The notes under the pieces are model-generated. The model was not told where the DNA came from and made no database searches. It saw only the letters and a list, made by a program, of their open reading frames with translations. From Longitalea arenae (GTDB lineage Bacteria; Bacteroidota; Bacteroidia; Chitinophagales; Chitinophagaceae), in the NCBI RefSeq assembly GCF_016924755.1, contig NZ_JAFFJX010000014.1, forward strand, positions 62,001 through 126,000: 64,000 nt of DNA. The letters are read 5' to 3'. A program made the position numbers and the translations under genes. Below, in pieces: positions 34,026 to 42,363 of the stretch. The first letter of the stretch is position 1; each line of letters opens with the position of its first letter.

Positions 34026-35633
34026 ATGCAGCAACAGTTTATACAGTATGTTTATTTGATCCTGATCATTCTGGCCCTGGTAATGATCGCCAACAAGCTT
34101 AAACTGGCTTACCCGATCGTACTGGTTTTAGGGGGTCTGGCGCTCAGTTTTATGGACTCGTTCTCTCATGTTACCATTCACCCCGACCTGGTTTTCTTTA
34201 TCTTCCTGCCACCGCTGCTGTATGAAGCAGCCTGGCAGGTGTCGTGGAAAGAATTCTGGAAATGGCGCCGGGTGATCATGAGTTTTGCATTTCCCATTGT
34301 TATTCTTACTTCTACCGTCATCGCCTTTGTATCCTGGGCATGTATTCCGGGTTTTACCCTGGCCCTCGGATTTTTATTAGGAGGTATTGTTTCTCCACCA
34401 GATGCCATTTCAGCCTCCACCATTATGCGCCAGGTGAAAGTACCGAAAGGCATGGTGAGTATTTTAGAAGGGGAAAGCCTGCTCAATGACGCTTCTTCGC
34501 TCATCGTATTTCGCTTTGCAATGGCCGCGGTGATCACCGGTCAATTCCATTTTAATGAAGCGATAGGCAGCTTTTTCCTGGTCATTATTATGGGTACCAT
34601 CATCGGACTGGCCGTGGCCCTTATTTTCTACGCTGTTATCAAATGGTTGCCCACCACAGCCAGTATAGAAATTATACTTACCCTTGTAGCGCCATATTGC
34701 ATGTATTTCAGTGCGGAACATTTTCATTTCTCGGGTGTACTGGCCGTTGTGAGCGGCGGTTTGTTCTTAAGCAGCAAACGGCAAAGCATGTTTACTTATC
34801 GCAGCCGGATCGAAGGTGTGAACGTGTGGGCTAACCTCTCCTTTGTGTTAAATGGGTTGGTATTTATGCTCATCGGCTTGCAATTACCATCCATAACTCA
34901 ACAACTGGGCGATACCAGCATGGGCACTGCCATCACTTATGGATTGATCATCGCCTTGGCCCTTATTATTTGCCGCATCCTGTGCACACTGGGCGCTTCG
35001 GTGTTTACCCGCTTCATGAGCCGTTTTATAACAGTGGCCGATGCGAGCCCGGGCTGGCGCAATCCATTTATCATCGGTTGGGCCGGTATGCGTGGCGTGG
35101 TATCATTGGCGGCCGCATTGTCTATTCCTTTGCTCATCAATGGCAATCAGCCCTTCCCCTATCGCAATCTCATCCTTTTTATTACCTTCATCGTGATCCT
35201 GGTAACCCTGGTTTTTCAGGGACTTACATTGCCCTGGCTGATCAGGGTAATAAAGCCGCGATTTACACAGGCCGGAAAGCCGGAGCTTGAACAGGAACTC
35301 TTCATTCAACAAAAGCTCGCCAAATGCTCCATTCAATTCCTTGAAGAAAAACTGGGCGAAGAAAAAGCCAATGATCACCTGAAAAACCTGTACGAGCGCT
35401 TGAAGATCGACCTGAAATTATTGACCGAGCAATTACAAGCGCCGCAAAATCTGTCCGGAAACGCCCTGAGAAGCTTTCAACTCTTCTACCTCGATCTGCT
35501 GCAAAGGCAGCGCGATATGCTGACCAAAATAAATCAGAAAGAGGAATACGATGAAGAGCTGATCAGGAAATACCTGTCGCTGATCGACATGGAAGAATAT
35601 AAGATCAGGGAGAAACTTATTGAAGCTTCCTAA
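34026..35633 (+). CDS. CPA1-family Na+/H+ antiporter
   Basis: 535 residues from ATG 34026; the open frame extends to 33915 but that part runs through the hairpin. Eleven to twelve membrane helices in the Na_H_Exchanger fold: FFIFLPPLLYEAAWQVSW, GGIVSPPDAISASTIMRQVK, LEGESLLNDASSLIVFR (the ESLxND motif), GWAGMRGVVSLAAALSIPLL. The C-terminal cytoplasmic tail of about 130 residues is helical and charged, as in bacterial NhaP/NHE-like proteins. It would exchange Na+ (or K+) for H+ at the inner membrane. Confidence 0.9.
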   Translation: MQQQFIQYVYLILIILALVMIANKLKLAYPIVLVLGGLALSFMDSFSHVTIHPDLVFFIFLPPLLYEAAWQVSWKEFWKWRRVIMSFAFPIVILTSTVIAFVSWACIPGFTLALGFLLGGIVSPPDAISASTIMRQVKVPKGMVSILEGESLLNDASSLIVFRFAMAAVITGQFHFNEAIGSFFLVIIMGTIIGLAVALIFYAVIKWLPTTASIEIILTLVAPYCMYFSAEHFHFSGVLAVVSGGLFLSSKRQSMFTYRSRIEGVNVWANLSFVLNGLVFMLIGLQLPSITQQLGDTSMGTAITYGLIIALALIICRILCTLGASVFTRFMSRFITVADASPGWRNPFIIGWAGMRGVVSLAAALSIPLLINGNQPFPYRNLILFITFIVILVTLVFQGLTLPWLIRVIKPRFTQAGKPELEQELFIQQKLAKCSIQFLEEKLGEEKANDHLKNLYERLKIDLKLLTEQLQAPQNLSGNALRSFQLFYLDLLQRQRDMLTKINQKEEYDEELIRKYLSLIDMEEYKIREKLIEAS

Positions 35634-35662
35634 ACTATTCGGTACTATATCTGGCTGCTCAT

Positions 35663-35860
35663 TCACGTGAGCTTCTTGAACGGATAATGCCCCTTTATGA
35701 ACTTATTCAGATAAATGCCCTTTGAACCCGACTTTTTCATTGCCTCATAAATACTGGCAGGAACATGCAGATAATCATACACCTGGCCGGATGTGTACGT
35801 AATTCGAAGGATCAACGATTTCGGATCATAATCGATATGAGCCACCACGGATGAAGGCAT
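35663..35860 (-). CDS. KTSC-domain protein
   Basis: 65 residues from ATG 35860; the in-frame ATG at 35896 would add 12 residues. The sequence MPSSVVAHIDYDPKSLILRI, TSGQVYDYLHVPASIYEAM and KGIYLNKFIKGHYPFKKL is a complete KTSC domain, named after a C-terminal region of lysyl-tRNA synthetase homologues. Function is unknown; it is a small single-domain protein. It is convergent with the antiporter gene (29 bases) and divergent from the LigD-like gene (57 bases between the two starts), so it may share a control region with the ligase. Confidence 0.85.
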   Translation of the reverse strand: MPSSVVAHIDYDPKSLILRITYTSGQVYDYLHVPASIYEAMKKSGSKGIYLNKFIKGHYPFKKLT

Positions 35861-35917
35861 GCCGCATGCGCTAAAAAATTGTGCCCGGTATGGCATAAAA
35901 ATTACTCTTTTACCGCT

Positions 35918-37978
35918 ATGGCAGGAATAACTCGTCGGAAAAAAAAGGCCGTTTCCCGGCAGACACGCAAAACGCCTGTGCGTCAGACAACTACAGGGAA
36001 CCTGGGGGTAAAGGCGCCCTTTCCGGTCAATTTCTCCCCCATGCTGGCGACACTGGTCGACAAACCATTCGATGCCGAGAACTGGATCTTTGAGGTGAAA
36101 TGGGATGGCTACCGGGCTATCGCCCATTGCTATGGCGATGAGGTATCACTGATATCCCGTAATAACAAATCATTCAACGAAAAATTCTATCCCATAACGG
36201 CCGCCCTTAAGCAGCTTAATTTAAATGCGGTACTGGATGGCGAAATAATCATTTCAAACAAAGAAGGCATTTCCAGCTTTGGCGATCTGCAGAACTGGCG
36301 CAGCGAAGCAGATGGTGAGCTGTTGTATTATGTGTTTGACCTGCTTTGGCTGGATGGTTATTTATTATTTGATGTACCCTTATTACAGCGCCGCGAAATA
36401 TTGAAAGAGATCCTGCCCCAGCATTCAGCAATACAACTTAGCCAGACATTTAACGCGCCCGGCACTACCTTCTACGAAGTAGCTAAAAATATGAACCTGG
36501 AAGGGATCATTGCAAAAAAGGCAGACAGTGTGTACCTGCCCGATGTACGCACCAGGGACTGGTTGAAAATAAAAATTGCACAGCGGCAGGAAGTGGTCAT
36601 AGGCGGATTTACCCGCAATGAAGGCACTTCAAAATTATTCAGTTCCCTGCTGGTAGGGGTTTTCGAAAACAATACATTACGTTATACAGGGAAAATAGGA
36701 ACAGGATTTTCCGATAAGGCACAGCGTGAAATGATGGAGCAGTTCAAACCATTGATTCAAAAGAGCTGCCCTTTTGATGTAGAGCCGGATTACAACAAGC
36801 CTTCGCGGTTCAGACCCAATCCGCCAAAAGCGACAGCTACCTGGTTAAAACCGGAACTCGTTTGCGAAGTGTCATTTGCCGAGATCACGAGCGATGGGGT
36901 CATGCGCCACCCTTCCTTTGAAGGCATGCGCATTGATAAAAAAGCAAAGGATGTTAGAGCCGACAAAGCAAAACCTGTTAAAAAACTGGTTGAGGAATCC
37001 ATCTTGCATAAAGAAAAGATCATTACCCGGCGGGCCCCCGGTGAACGGAAAACGCTGTTAAACCCGGCCGAAAAACAGCAGGAACGAAATATTGACGGAC
37101 ATACCCTCAAATTCAGCAATCTCGATAAAATTTACTGGCCTAAGGAAAAGATCACCAAGCGCGATATGCTGAACTATTATTACCAGGTAGCGCCTGTGAT
37201 CCTACCCTACCTAAAAGACCGGCCGCAATCGCTGAACCGGTACCCAAATGGCATTGAAGGGGAAAGTTTTTATCAGAAGAACGTATTGGGCAAAGTGCCG
37301 TCCTGGATCCAGACATTTCCCTATACCAGCGAAGGCATAAAAAAGAGTTTCCTGGTACCCGTTCGGGAAGCGGATGTGTTGTACATGGCCTCGCTGGGCT
37401 GTATCGAGCTCAACCCCTGGAGCAGCACCGTTCATACACCCGATAATCCCGACTGGTGTGTCATTGATCTGGACCCGGATAACAATTCCTTCGAACAGGT
37501 GATCAAAACGGCGCAGGTCACGCATGAAGTACTCGATAGCGCCGGTATTGCCAATTATTGCAAAACATCGGGCTCTACCGGTATTCATATCTACATGCCG
37601 CTCGGTGCCAAATACCTGTATGAAGAAAGCCGGGAATTCGGCCGCCTGATCGCCACGATAGTTCACGAGCAGTTGCCCCGGTTCACCAGCATTGAACGGG
37701 CTACTGCCGACAGAAAAGGAAAGATCTATATCGACTTCTTACAGAACCGTCCACAGGCGACATTAGCGTCCGCCTATTCATTAAGACCGAAGCCCGGCGC
37801 TACGGTATCCATGCCGCTGCATTGGGAAGAAGTAAAGAAGGGCCTTAAAATGAAAGATTTTACCATAAGGAATGCCGTGGCCCGCATCAAAGAACAAGGC
37901 GATATCTTCAAGCCTGTTTTAGGTAAGGGCATCAATATGAAGAAAGCCATTACTTCCTTACAAAAGCTGTTCAGGTAA
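35918..37978 (+). CDS. ligD: LigD-like ATP-dependent DNA ligase with polymerase domain
   Basis: 686 residues from ATG 35918 (a TTG at 35879 is in frame but unsupported). The ATP-dependent ligase domain comes first: KWDGYRA (residues 61-67, Lys61 is the adenylation residue), SRNNKSF, LDGEIII, VFDLLWLDG, EGIIAKKADSVY and DWLKIKIAQ. An OB domain follows, then a basic linker around residues 345-395. The LigD polymerase/primase domain runs from about 400 to the end (YYYQVAPVILPYLKDRPQSL, IDLDPDNN with catalytic acidic residues, HIYMPL, YIDFLQN). It would repair DNA double-strand breaks by end joining. The phosphoesterase domain of Pseudomonas LigD is absent, and no ku gene is in the window. Confidence 0.9.
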   Translation: MAGITRRKKKAVSRQTRKTPVRQTTTGNLGVKAPFPVNFSPMLATLVDKPFDAENWIFEVKWDGYRAIAHCYGDEVSLISRNNKSFNEKFYPITAALKQLNLNAVLDGEIIISNKEGISSFGDLQNWRSEADGELLYYVFDLLWLDGYLLFDVPLLQRREILKEILPQHSAIQLSQTFNAPGTTFYEVAKNMNLEGIIAKKADSVYLPDVRTRDWLKIKIAQRQEVVIGGFTRNEGTSKLFSSLLVGVFENNTLRYTGKIGTGFSDKAQREMMEQFKPLIQKSCPFDVEPDYNKPSRFRPNPPKATATWLKPELVCEVSFAEITSDGVMRHPSFEGMRIDKKAKDVRADKAKPVKKLVEESILHKEKIITRRAPGERKTLLNPAEKQQERNIDGHTLKFSNLDKIYWPKEKITKRDMLNYYYQVAPVILPYLKDRPQSLNRYPNGIEGESFYQKNVLGKVPSWIQTFPYTSEGIKKSFLVPVREADVLYMASLGCIELNPWSSTVHTPDNPDWCVIDLDPDNNSFEQVIKTAQVTHEVLDSAGIANYCKTSGSTGIHIYMPLGAKYLYEESREFGRLIATIVHEQLPRFTSIERATADRKGKIYIDFLQNRPQATLASAYSLRPKPGATVSMPLHWEEVKKGLKMKDFTIRNAVARIKEQGDIFKPVLGKGINMKKAITSLQKLFR

Positions 37979-38409
37979 GTGTACAGCATTTTCATTTATT
38001 TCAACATAAGACCAGTTCCCGGTCACCCGCTAATTTAATTCTCCATTGTTGGTTCAACGAAACACCAGCATACTGTTTTTTTACTGTCTCAAACTTCTCT
38101 CAACTGTATTAACATTTCAACAGCTGGCCAACTTGTCAACTCCTCCCCTTCCTACCTGCAAACGCGTCAATACCAGCACCCGATCCATCCAATTAATCAG
38201 AATTCGAACCTATTAGGTCAATTAATGAACCCCTTCACGAACATGATAAAATAGCTTTGAGCAGGTGATTGCCGGGGCCATATGAAAGATCCAATCCGCG
38301 TTGAATGTCTTTCCTATACTGCTCGGGCGTCGCCTCTTCGAACGGACCAACCCAATGGTCTATTACCATTGACCACGAACCCTTTCCTGCAACCTTACAA
38401 AACATATAG
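37979..38409. other. Intergenic region with a weak antisense frame
   Basis: No strongly supported gene. A minus-strand frame of 56 codons (38235-38405, ATG start) would encode a protein-like sequence (VIDHWVGPFEEATPEQYRKD, then GLDLSYGPGNHLL), which reads more like coding DNA than most shadows, but I do not recognise it. It starts only 5 bases from the start of the GH2 gene in the opposite direction. Otherwise I see nothing in this stretch. Confidence 0.4.
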
Positions 38410-41400
38410 ATGCTACTCAACAGAACATTTTTCTTTTTGATCATAGCGCTGCTTCTTACCATCCATGCAAAAGCACAAAAAGGAAGGCTGGAAAAAGATC
38501 TTTCAAAAAATTATTGGAATGTATGGCTCGATACAGCGGCCACATGGGAACAGGACTCGTTATGTACGCCCCCGGTCGATATAAGCAAACTACCGGTTCA
38601 TGAACCCACCGGCGGCTGGCGGCAATTGAGCCGCAAGCAAGCCGATAGCCGAATTGTTCATTTGCCCGCAACCGTAGAAGAATATTACTGGGGCCGCAAT
38701 GGTAATAAGTTTGGACTGGCCGGTAATTACGTCGGCGTTTCGTGGTTCACTACAAGGATCGTGATTCCGGCCAGCATGCGCAACAAACGGATCGTGCTGC
38801 AATTTGAAAGCGTGCGCTTCCGGGCAGAAGTGTTTGTCAATAGAAGATTATGCGGCTACGATCTTATCGCAGGTACGCCGTTCGAAGTGGATATATGCAA
38901 AGCCGTACGGGCAGGCTCCAATGAAATTGCCGTCCGCATCACCGATCCCAATGGCAATTTTGACTGGCGCGACAGCCAGAACTTTATGTGGGGTGTTTAT
39001 CGCACGCAGCCGGCACATGGTTTCGGCGGTATTACAGGCAAAGTAAAACTGATAGCCACCGATCACGTCTACATTGAAGACATATTCGTAAAAAATAAAC
39101 CGGCCATCACCGAAATAGAGATTCAGGTTACCACCCAAAATACAGGTACGAATACCGTAGCGGGTAACTATTATCTTGACATCCGTGAAGCAGTAAGTAA
39201 AAAACAGGTATATCAACAGGTATTAGGCGATCGGCGCGTTGCACCCGGACAATCTACCCAGACGATTACAGTGAAATTACCGGCAGCCAGATTATGGAGT
39301 GTTGATAGTCCGAATCTGTATATAGCCAGCGTTCGTTGGGAAGGTAATGGCATGAGCGACAGCAGTACACAGCGTTTCGGTTTTCGTTGGTTCCAGGTAA
39401 AAGATGTAGCTGGCGACCCTCAATTCTACCTTAACAATAAACGCATTGTTATACGTACGGCCATTTCCTGGGGCTTTTGGCCCGAAAACGGCATTACGCC
39501 TTCTGATGAACTGGCTAAAAAACAAATCCTCGATGCCAAAAGGCTTGGTTTGAACATGCTCAATTTTCACCGCAGCATCGGGCAACGCAATGTGCTTGAT
39601 TATGCCGATGAACTGGGTCTGTTATATTTTGAAGAACCCGGCGGCAATTCTTATCCGGAGAACCTCTTCTATCCAAAAAATGATCTGGAAAGAAAACAAA
39701 CCCATTTTTATCTCACGGCACGCGACGAAAAGTTCCTGCGTATGATCCGTCGCGATCGAAGCCATCCTTCGCTGGTGATCTACAATATGCATAATGAACG
39801 CGGCGCACAGCCCCAGGCAGTTGACCGCCGGCAAATGATGGCCGGGCATCGTCTGGACAACAGCCGCATTATCACCTACAATTCCTGCAACGGCAATATC
39901 AAACTCAATGAACCGGATCCCAAATTTAAACTGCACCTGCTTCCTTTTGATAGCAGCTTCCATGATTATGGCTGGTTCGATCAGCACCACGCCGGCGGGC
40001 CGGGCGTATATCACGACAACCTCTATATTCATCCCAAACAATACGCAAAGTATACCGATCATAAAGACGAGATCATTTATTATGGCGAAGAAGGCGCCAT
40101 TGGTACCCCGCCCCGTTTGCAGCTTATTCGCGATGCCATTTTGAAAAGAGGTACAAATACTGGCTGGGAAAGCGAGAGCTACCTCAAATGGTACGATGCG
40201 TATGATACCTTCCTGAAAAAGAACGCGTTTAACAATGCCTTTCCTAATGTAGACAGTCTCACCCGTAAAATGGGTAATGTGGCCTATTATTACCAGGGCA
40301 GGGTGATCGAGAACGTTCGCATCAACAATACCATTGACGGATATGCGGTAAATGGCTGGGAAAGCATGAAACTCGAAAACCATTCCGGAATTGTAGATAA
40401 TTACCGCAACCTGAAAGGCGACCCTGAACTCATCGCCAAATACAACCAACCCCTGTATGTGGCTGTAAAACTGAATCGTAAAGTTTTGTCTGTAGGAGAT
40501 ACCACTACGATGGACTTCTTCCTGGTCAATGAAAAGAATATTCGCGGCAAGTATTGTCTTGACGTTACTGCCCGCACCGCAAGGGGCGAAACTATTTTCC
40601 AACAAACAATACCGGTGGAAGCAGAAGGCGGTATAACCTACGGCCAGCTCTTATCTGCAGGTAATCGATTAGTGGCCGTAGCGCCAGGATACACCACAAT
40701 TACGGCGCGGCTTATGAAGGACCAAATGACCATCGCCACCGGGCAGGATGAATTGTATGCCGTACAACTGAATACCACGGGCATCCCGGTACAGGGAATG
40801 ATCGCCGATACAAGTGGAGTTTTGCGCAACTTTTTCAAAAGTGCCAAACTGCCCCCTTTTCAAAATTACCGGAGCGGCAGGCCTCAGGGCAGCGTTTTAC
40901 TCATAGGCGCTTTTGAACCTCAACAAACCGGCAATCCACTGGTTACAGATATCCTGGAATGGGTAAATAATGGCAATACCCTCATCGTAGTTAATAATGT
41001 AGAGCGCTGGGCCGATCACCTGGCTAAAAAAGAAGTGCTCGATTACCGCGGCTCAAAAGAATTAGGAAAGTCATGGTATGGCGGTAATTATTTTTCCAAA
41101 CAACATCCGTTGCTGGCCGGTTTGCCGCAGGGCACCGTATTTAATTGGGAGTTCCAATGTTTTGCTACCTACAATAAGAACCGGCTGGGTTTGCGCCTGA
41201 ATACCGGCGAATCTGTGGTGGCCTGCGTTTCGGATCACAAACCGGAAGTGTATTCTGCATTACAAATAATACCACATGGCAGAGGGAAAATAATCCTGTG
41301 CGCCCTGGATATCTTCTCCTGCATAAAAGACATACAATTGGAAAAAAAAGCGGAAGGTGATGGCGAGCATGCATCCATGACAACCTTCAATAATTCCTTA

Positions 41401-41457
41401 AAGAACAGCGCCAATATTGTTGGTCAGCAATTGTTATTGAACCTTCTGAAGTATTAA
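38410..41457 (+). CDS. Glycoside hydrolase family 2 protein
   Basis: 1015 residues. Signal peptide MLLNRTFFFLIIALLLTIHAKAQ. GH2 sugar-binding jelly roll (about residues 60-220), immunoglobulin-like domain (about 225-330) and TIM barrel (about 340-610). The acid/base is probably Glu463 in YNMHNERG and the nucleophile Glu560 or Glu561 in YYGEEGAIG. The C-terminal 400 residues hold extra beta domains (a DUF-like region with VLLIGAFEPQQTG). The family includes beta-galactosidases, mannosidases and glucuronidases; the substrate cannot be named. Secreted, with no SusC/D pair adjacent. Confidence 0.88.
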   Translation: MLLNRTFFFLIIALLLTIHAKAQKGRLEKDLSKNYWNVWLDTAATWEQDSLCTPPVDISKLPVHEPTGGWRQLSRKQADSRIVHLPATVEEYYWGRNGNKFGLAGNYVGVSWFTTRIVIPASMRNKRIVLQFESVRFRAEVFVNRRLCGYDLIAGTPFEVDICKAVRAGSNEIAVRITDPNGNFDWRDSQNFMWGVYRTQPAHGFGGITGKVKLIATDHVYIEDIFVKNKPAITEIEIQVTTQNTGTNTVAGNYYLDIREAVSKKQVYQQVLGDRRVAPGQSTQTITVKLPAARLWSVDSPNLYIASVRWEGNGMSDSSTQRFGFRWFQVKDVAGDPQFYLNNKRIVIRTAISWGFWPENGITPSDELAKKQILDAKRLGLNMLNFHRSIGQRNVLDYADELGLLYFEEPGGNSYPENLFYPKNDLERKQTHFYLTARDEKFLRMIRRDRSHPSLVIYNMHNERGAQPQAVDRRQMMAGHRLDNSRIITYNSCNGNIKLNEPDPKFKLHLLPFDSSFHDYGWFDQHHAGGPGVYHDNLYIHPKQYAKYTDHKDEIIYYGEEGAIGTPPRLQLIRDAILKRGTNTGWESESYLKWYDAYDTFLKKNAFNNAFPNVDSLTRKMGNVAYYYQGRVIENVRINNTIDGYAVNGWESMKLENHSGIVDNYRNLKGDPELIAKYNQPLYVAVKLNRKVLSVGDTTTMDFFLVNEKNIRGKYCLDVTARTARGETIFQQTIPVEAEGGITYGQLLSAGNRLVAVAPGYTTITARLMKDQMTIATGQDELYAVQLNTTGIPVQGMIADTSGVLRNFFKSAKLPPFQNYRSGRPQGSVLLIGAFEPQQTGNPLVTDILEWVNNGNTLIVVNNVERWADHLAKKEVLDYRGSKELGKSWYGGNYFSKQHPLLAGLPQGTVFNWEFQCFATYNKNRLGLRLNTGESVVACVSDHKPEVYSALQIIPHGRGKIILCALDIFSCIKDIQLEKKAEGDGEHASMTTFNNSLKNSANIVGQQLLLNLLKY

Positions 41458-41579
41458 GCCGTTGCTTGCCATCATGAGTGGAATTAATTCTACACTGGCG
41501 TGTAACCATTCAATAAGAGGCTCTTGGTCACTAGCAGTGCCCGTGGTATCAATTTTTCAGGGATAAATAAAAGAATACA

Positions 41580-41825
41580 ATGGCCTCAGAAGAAAAAATG
41601 TTCGACATCAGCTTTGAAGCGGATGGAATAAAATACACCGGCTGGGTGAACCCGTCTGACAAACTCAATGATGCAGGTATACCCGCTTCTTTCCATGTTG
41701 TTTTGAATGAAACATCCTTTGGTTATCTTTCTTATAATAACAATGAATGGTCTGTTAATGAAGACCGGCCTGAAGCATTGACAAAACAGGTGGGCAAAGC
41801 CATTGAAAAGCATTATGCCGTGTAA
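41580..41825 (+). CDS. Small hypothetical protein
   Basis: 81 residues, acidic, without signal or membrane segment: MFDISFEADGIKYTGWVNPS then FHVVLNETSFGYLSYNNNEW, a beta-rich pattern, and a short C-terminal helix. I recall similar short proteins in Bacteroidota genomes but cannot name the family. It ends 1 base before the convergent CinA-like gene (41827), and is preceded by an A/T-rich leader (AAATAAAAGAATACA). Confidence 0.7.
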   Translation: MASEEKMFDISFEADGIKYTGWVNPSDKLNDAGIPASFHVVLNETSFGYLSYNNNEWSVNEDRPEALTKQVGKAIEKHYAV

Positions 41826-41826
41826 A

Positions 41827-42312
41827 TTACACGGCATTCATTTTTAAGATCTTTTCGAGATTCTTCAACAGCTCCCAGGTATAATACAATTGAACCTCGG
41901 GCGGTTTGGCATCCGGTGCTTCCAGTTTACCTGATTTCATTACACTTCCCGCATAGGTGATCGCGTAATATGCGTATAATTCATTATTCGATTCAGGCAC
42001 TTTGGAAGCATAACCGGTGATCGCCATTCCCCAGTCGCTATGGAACAGTTTGCAAACTTCCAGCGCCATTTCACAGGCTACCTGCTCCGATACACAATTA
42101 CATGACATGGCATGAATAGGTTCTATGTTCAAATGCCGGCTCTTTTGTCCGAGATTATAAACGGTAATGCCGCCCTGGTAGAACTTCGCCGCATCCGCTG
42201 CTGTAGATAATGCCACCTGCAGGTTCCCCGATGTAACACTTTCTGCTACCGCAATCGTTTGCTGCCGTTCAATCAATATCTTTCCAATTAATTGTATAAT
42301 AACTTGCTGCAT
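41827..42312 (-). CDS. CinA-family (nicotinamide-nucleotide amidase-like) protein
   Basis: 161 residues, only the CinA C-terminal domain. The motif AESVTSG replaces the family's usual AESCTGG, so the active-site segment lacks the cysteine and one glycine. Other family sequence is kept (FYQGGITVYN, AMSCNCVSEQVACEMA, GMAITGYA). Functional members deamidate nicotinamide mononucleotide; with the altered motif the activity is uncertain. It follows the glgX gene by 51 bases on the same strand and may be a transcript tail. Confidence 0.8.
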   Translation of the reverse strand: MQQVIIQLIGKILIERQQTIAVAESVTSGNLQVALSTAADAAKFYQGGITVYNLGQKSRHLNIEPIHAMSCNCVSEQVACEMALEVCKLFHSDWGMAITGYASKVPESNNELYAYYAITYAGSVMKSGKLEAPDAKPPEVQLYYTWELLKNLEKILKMNAV

Positions 42313-42363
42313 CTTCTGCCTGTCCTTTGCCCCAAATCTCTAAAAATCCATGCCAACAGAGAT

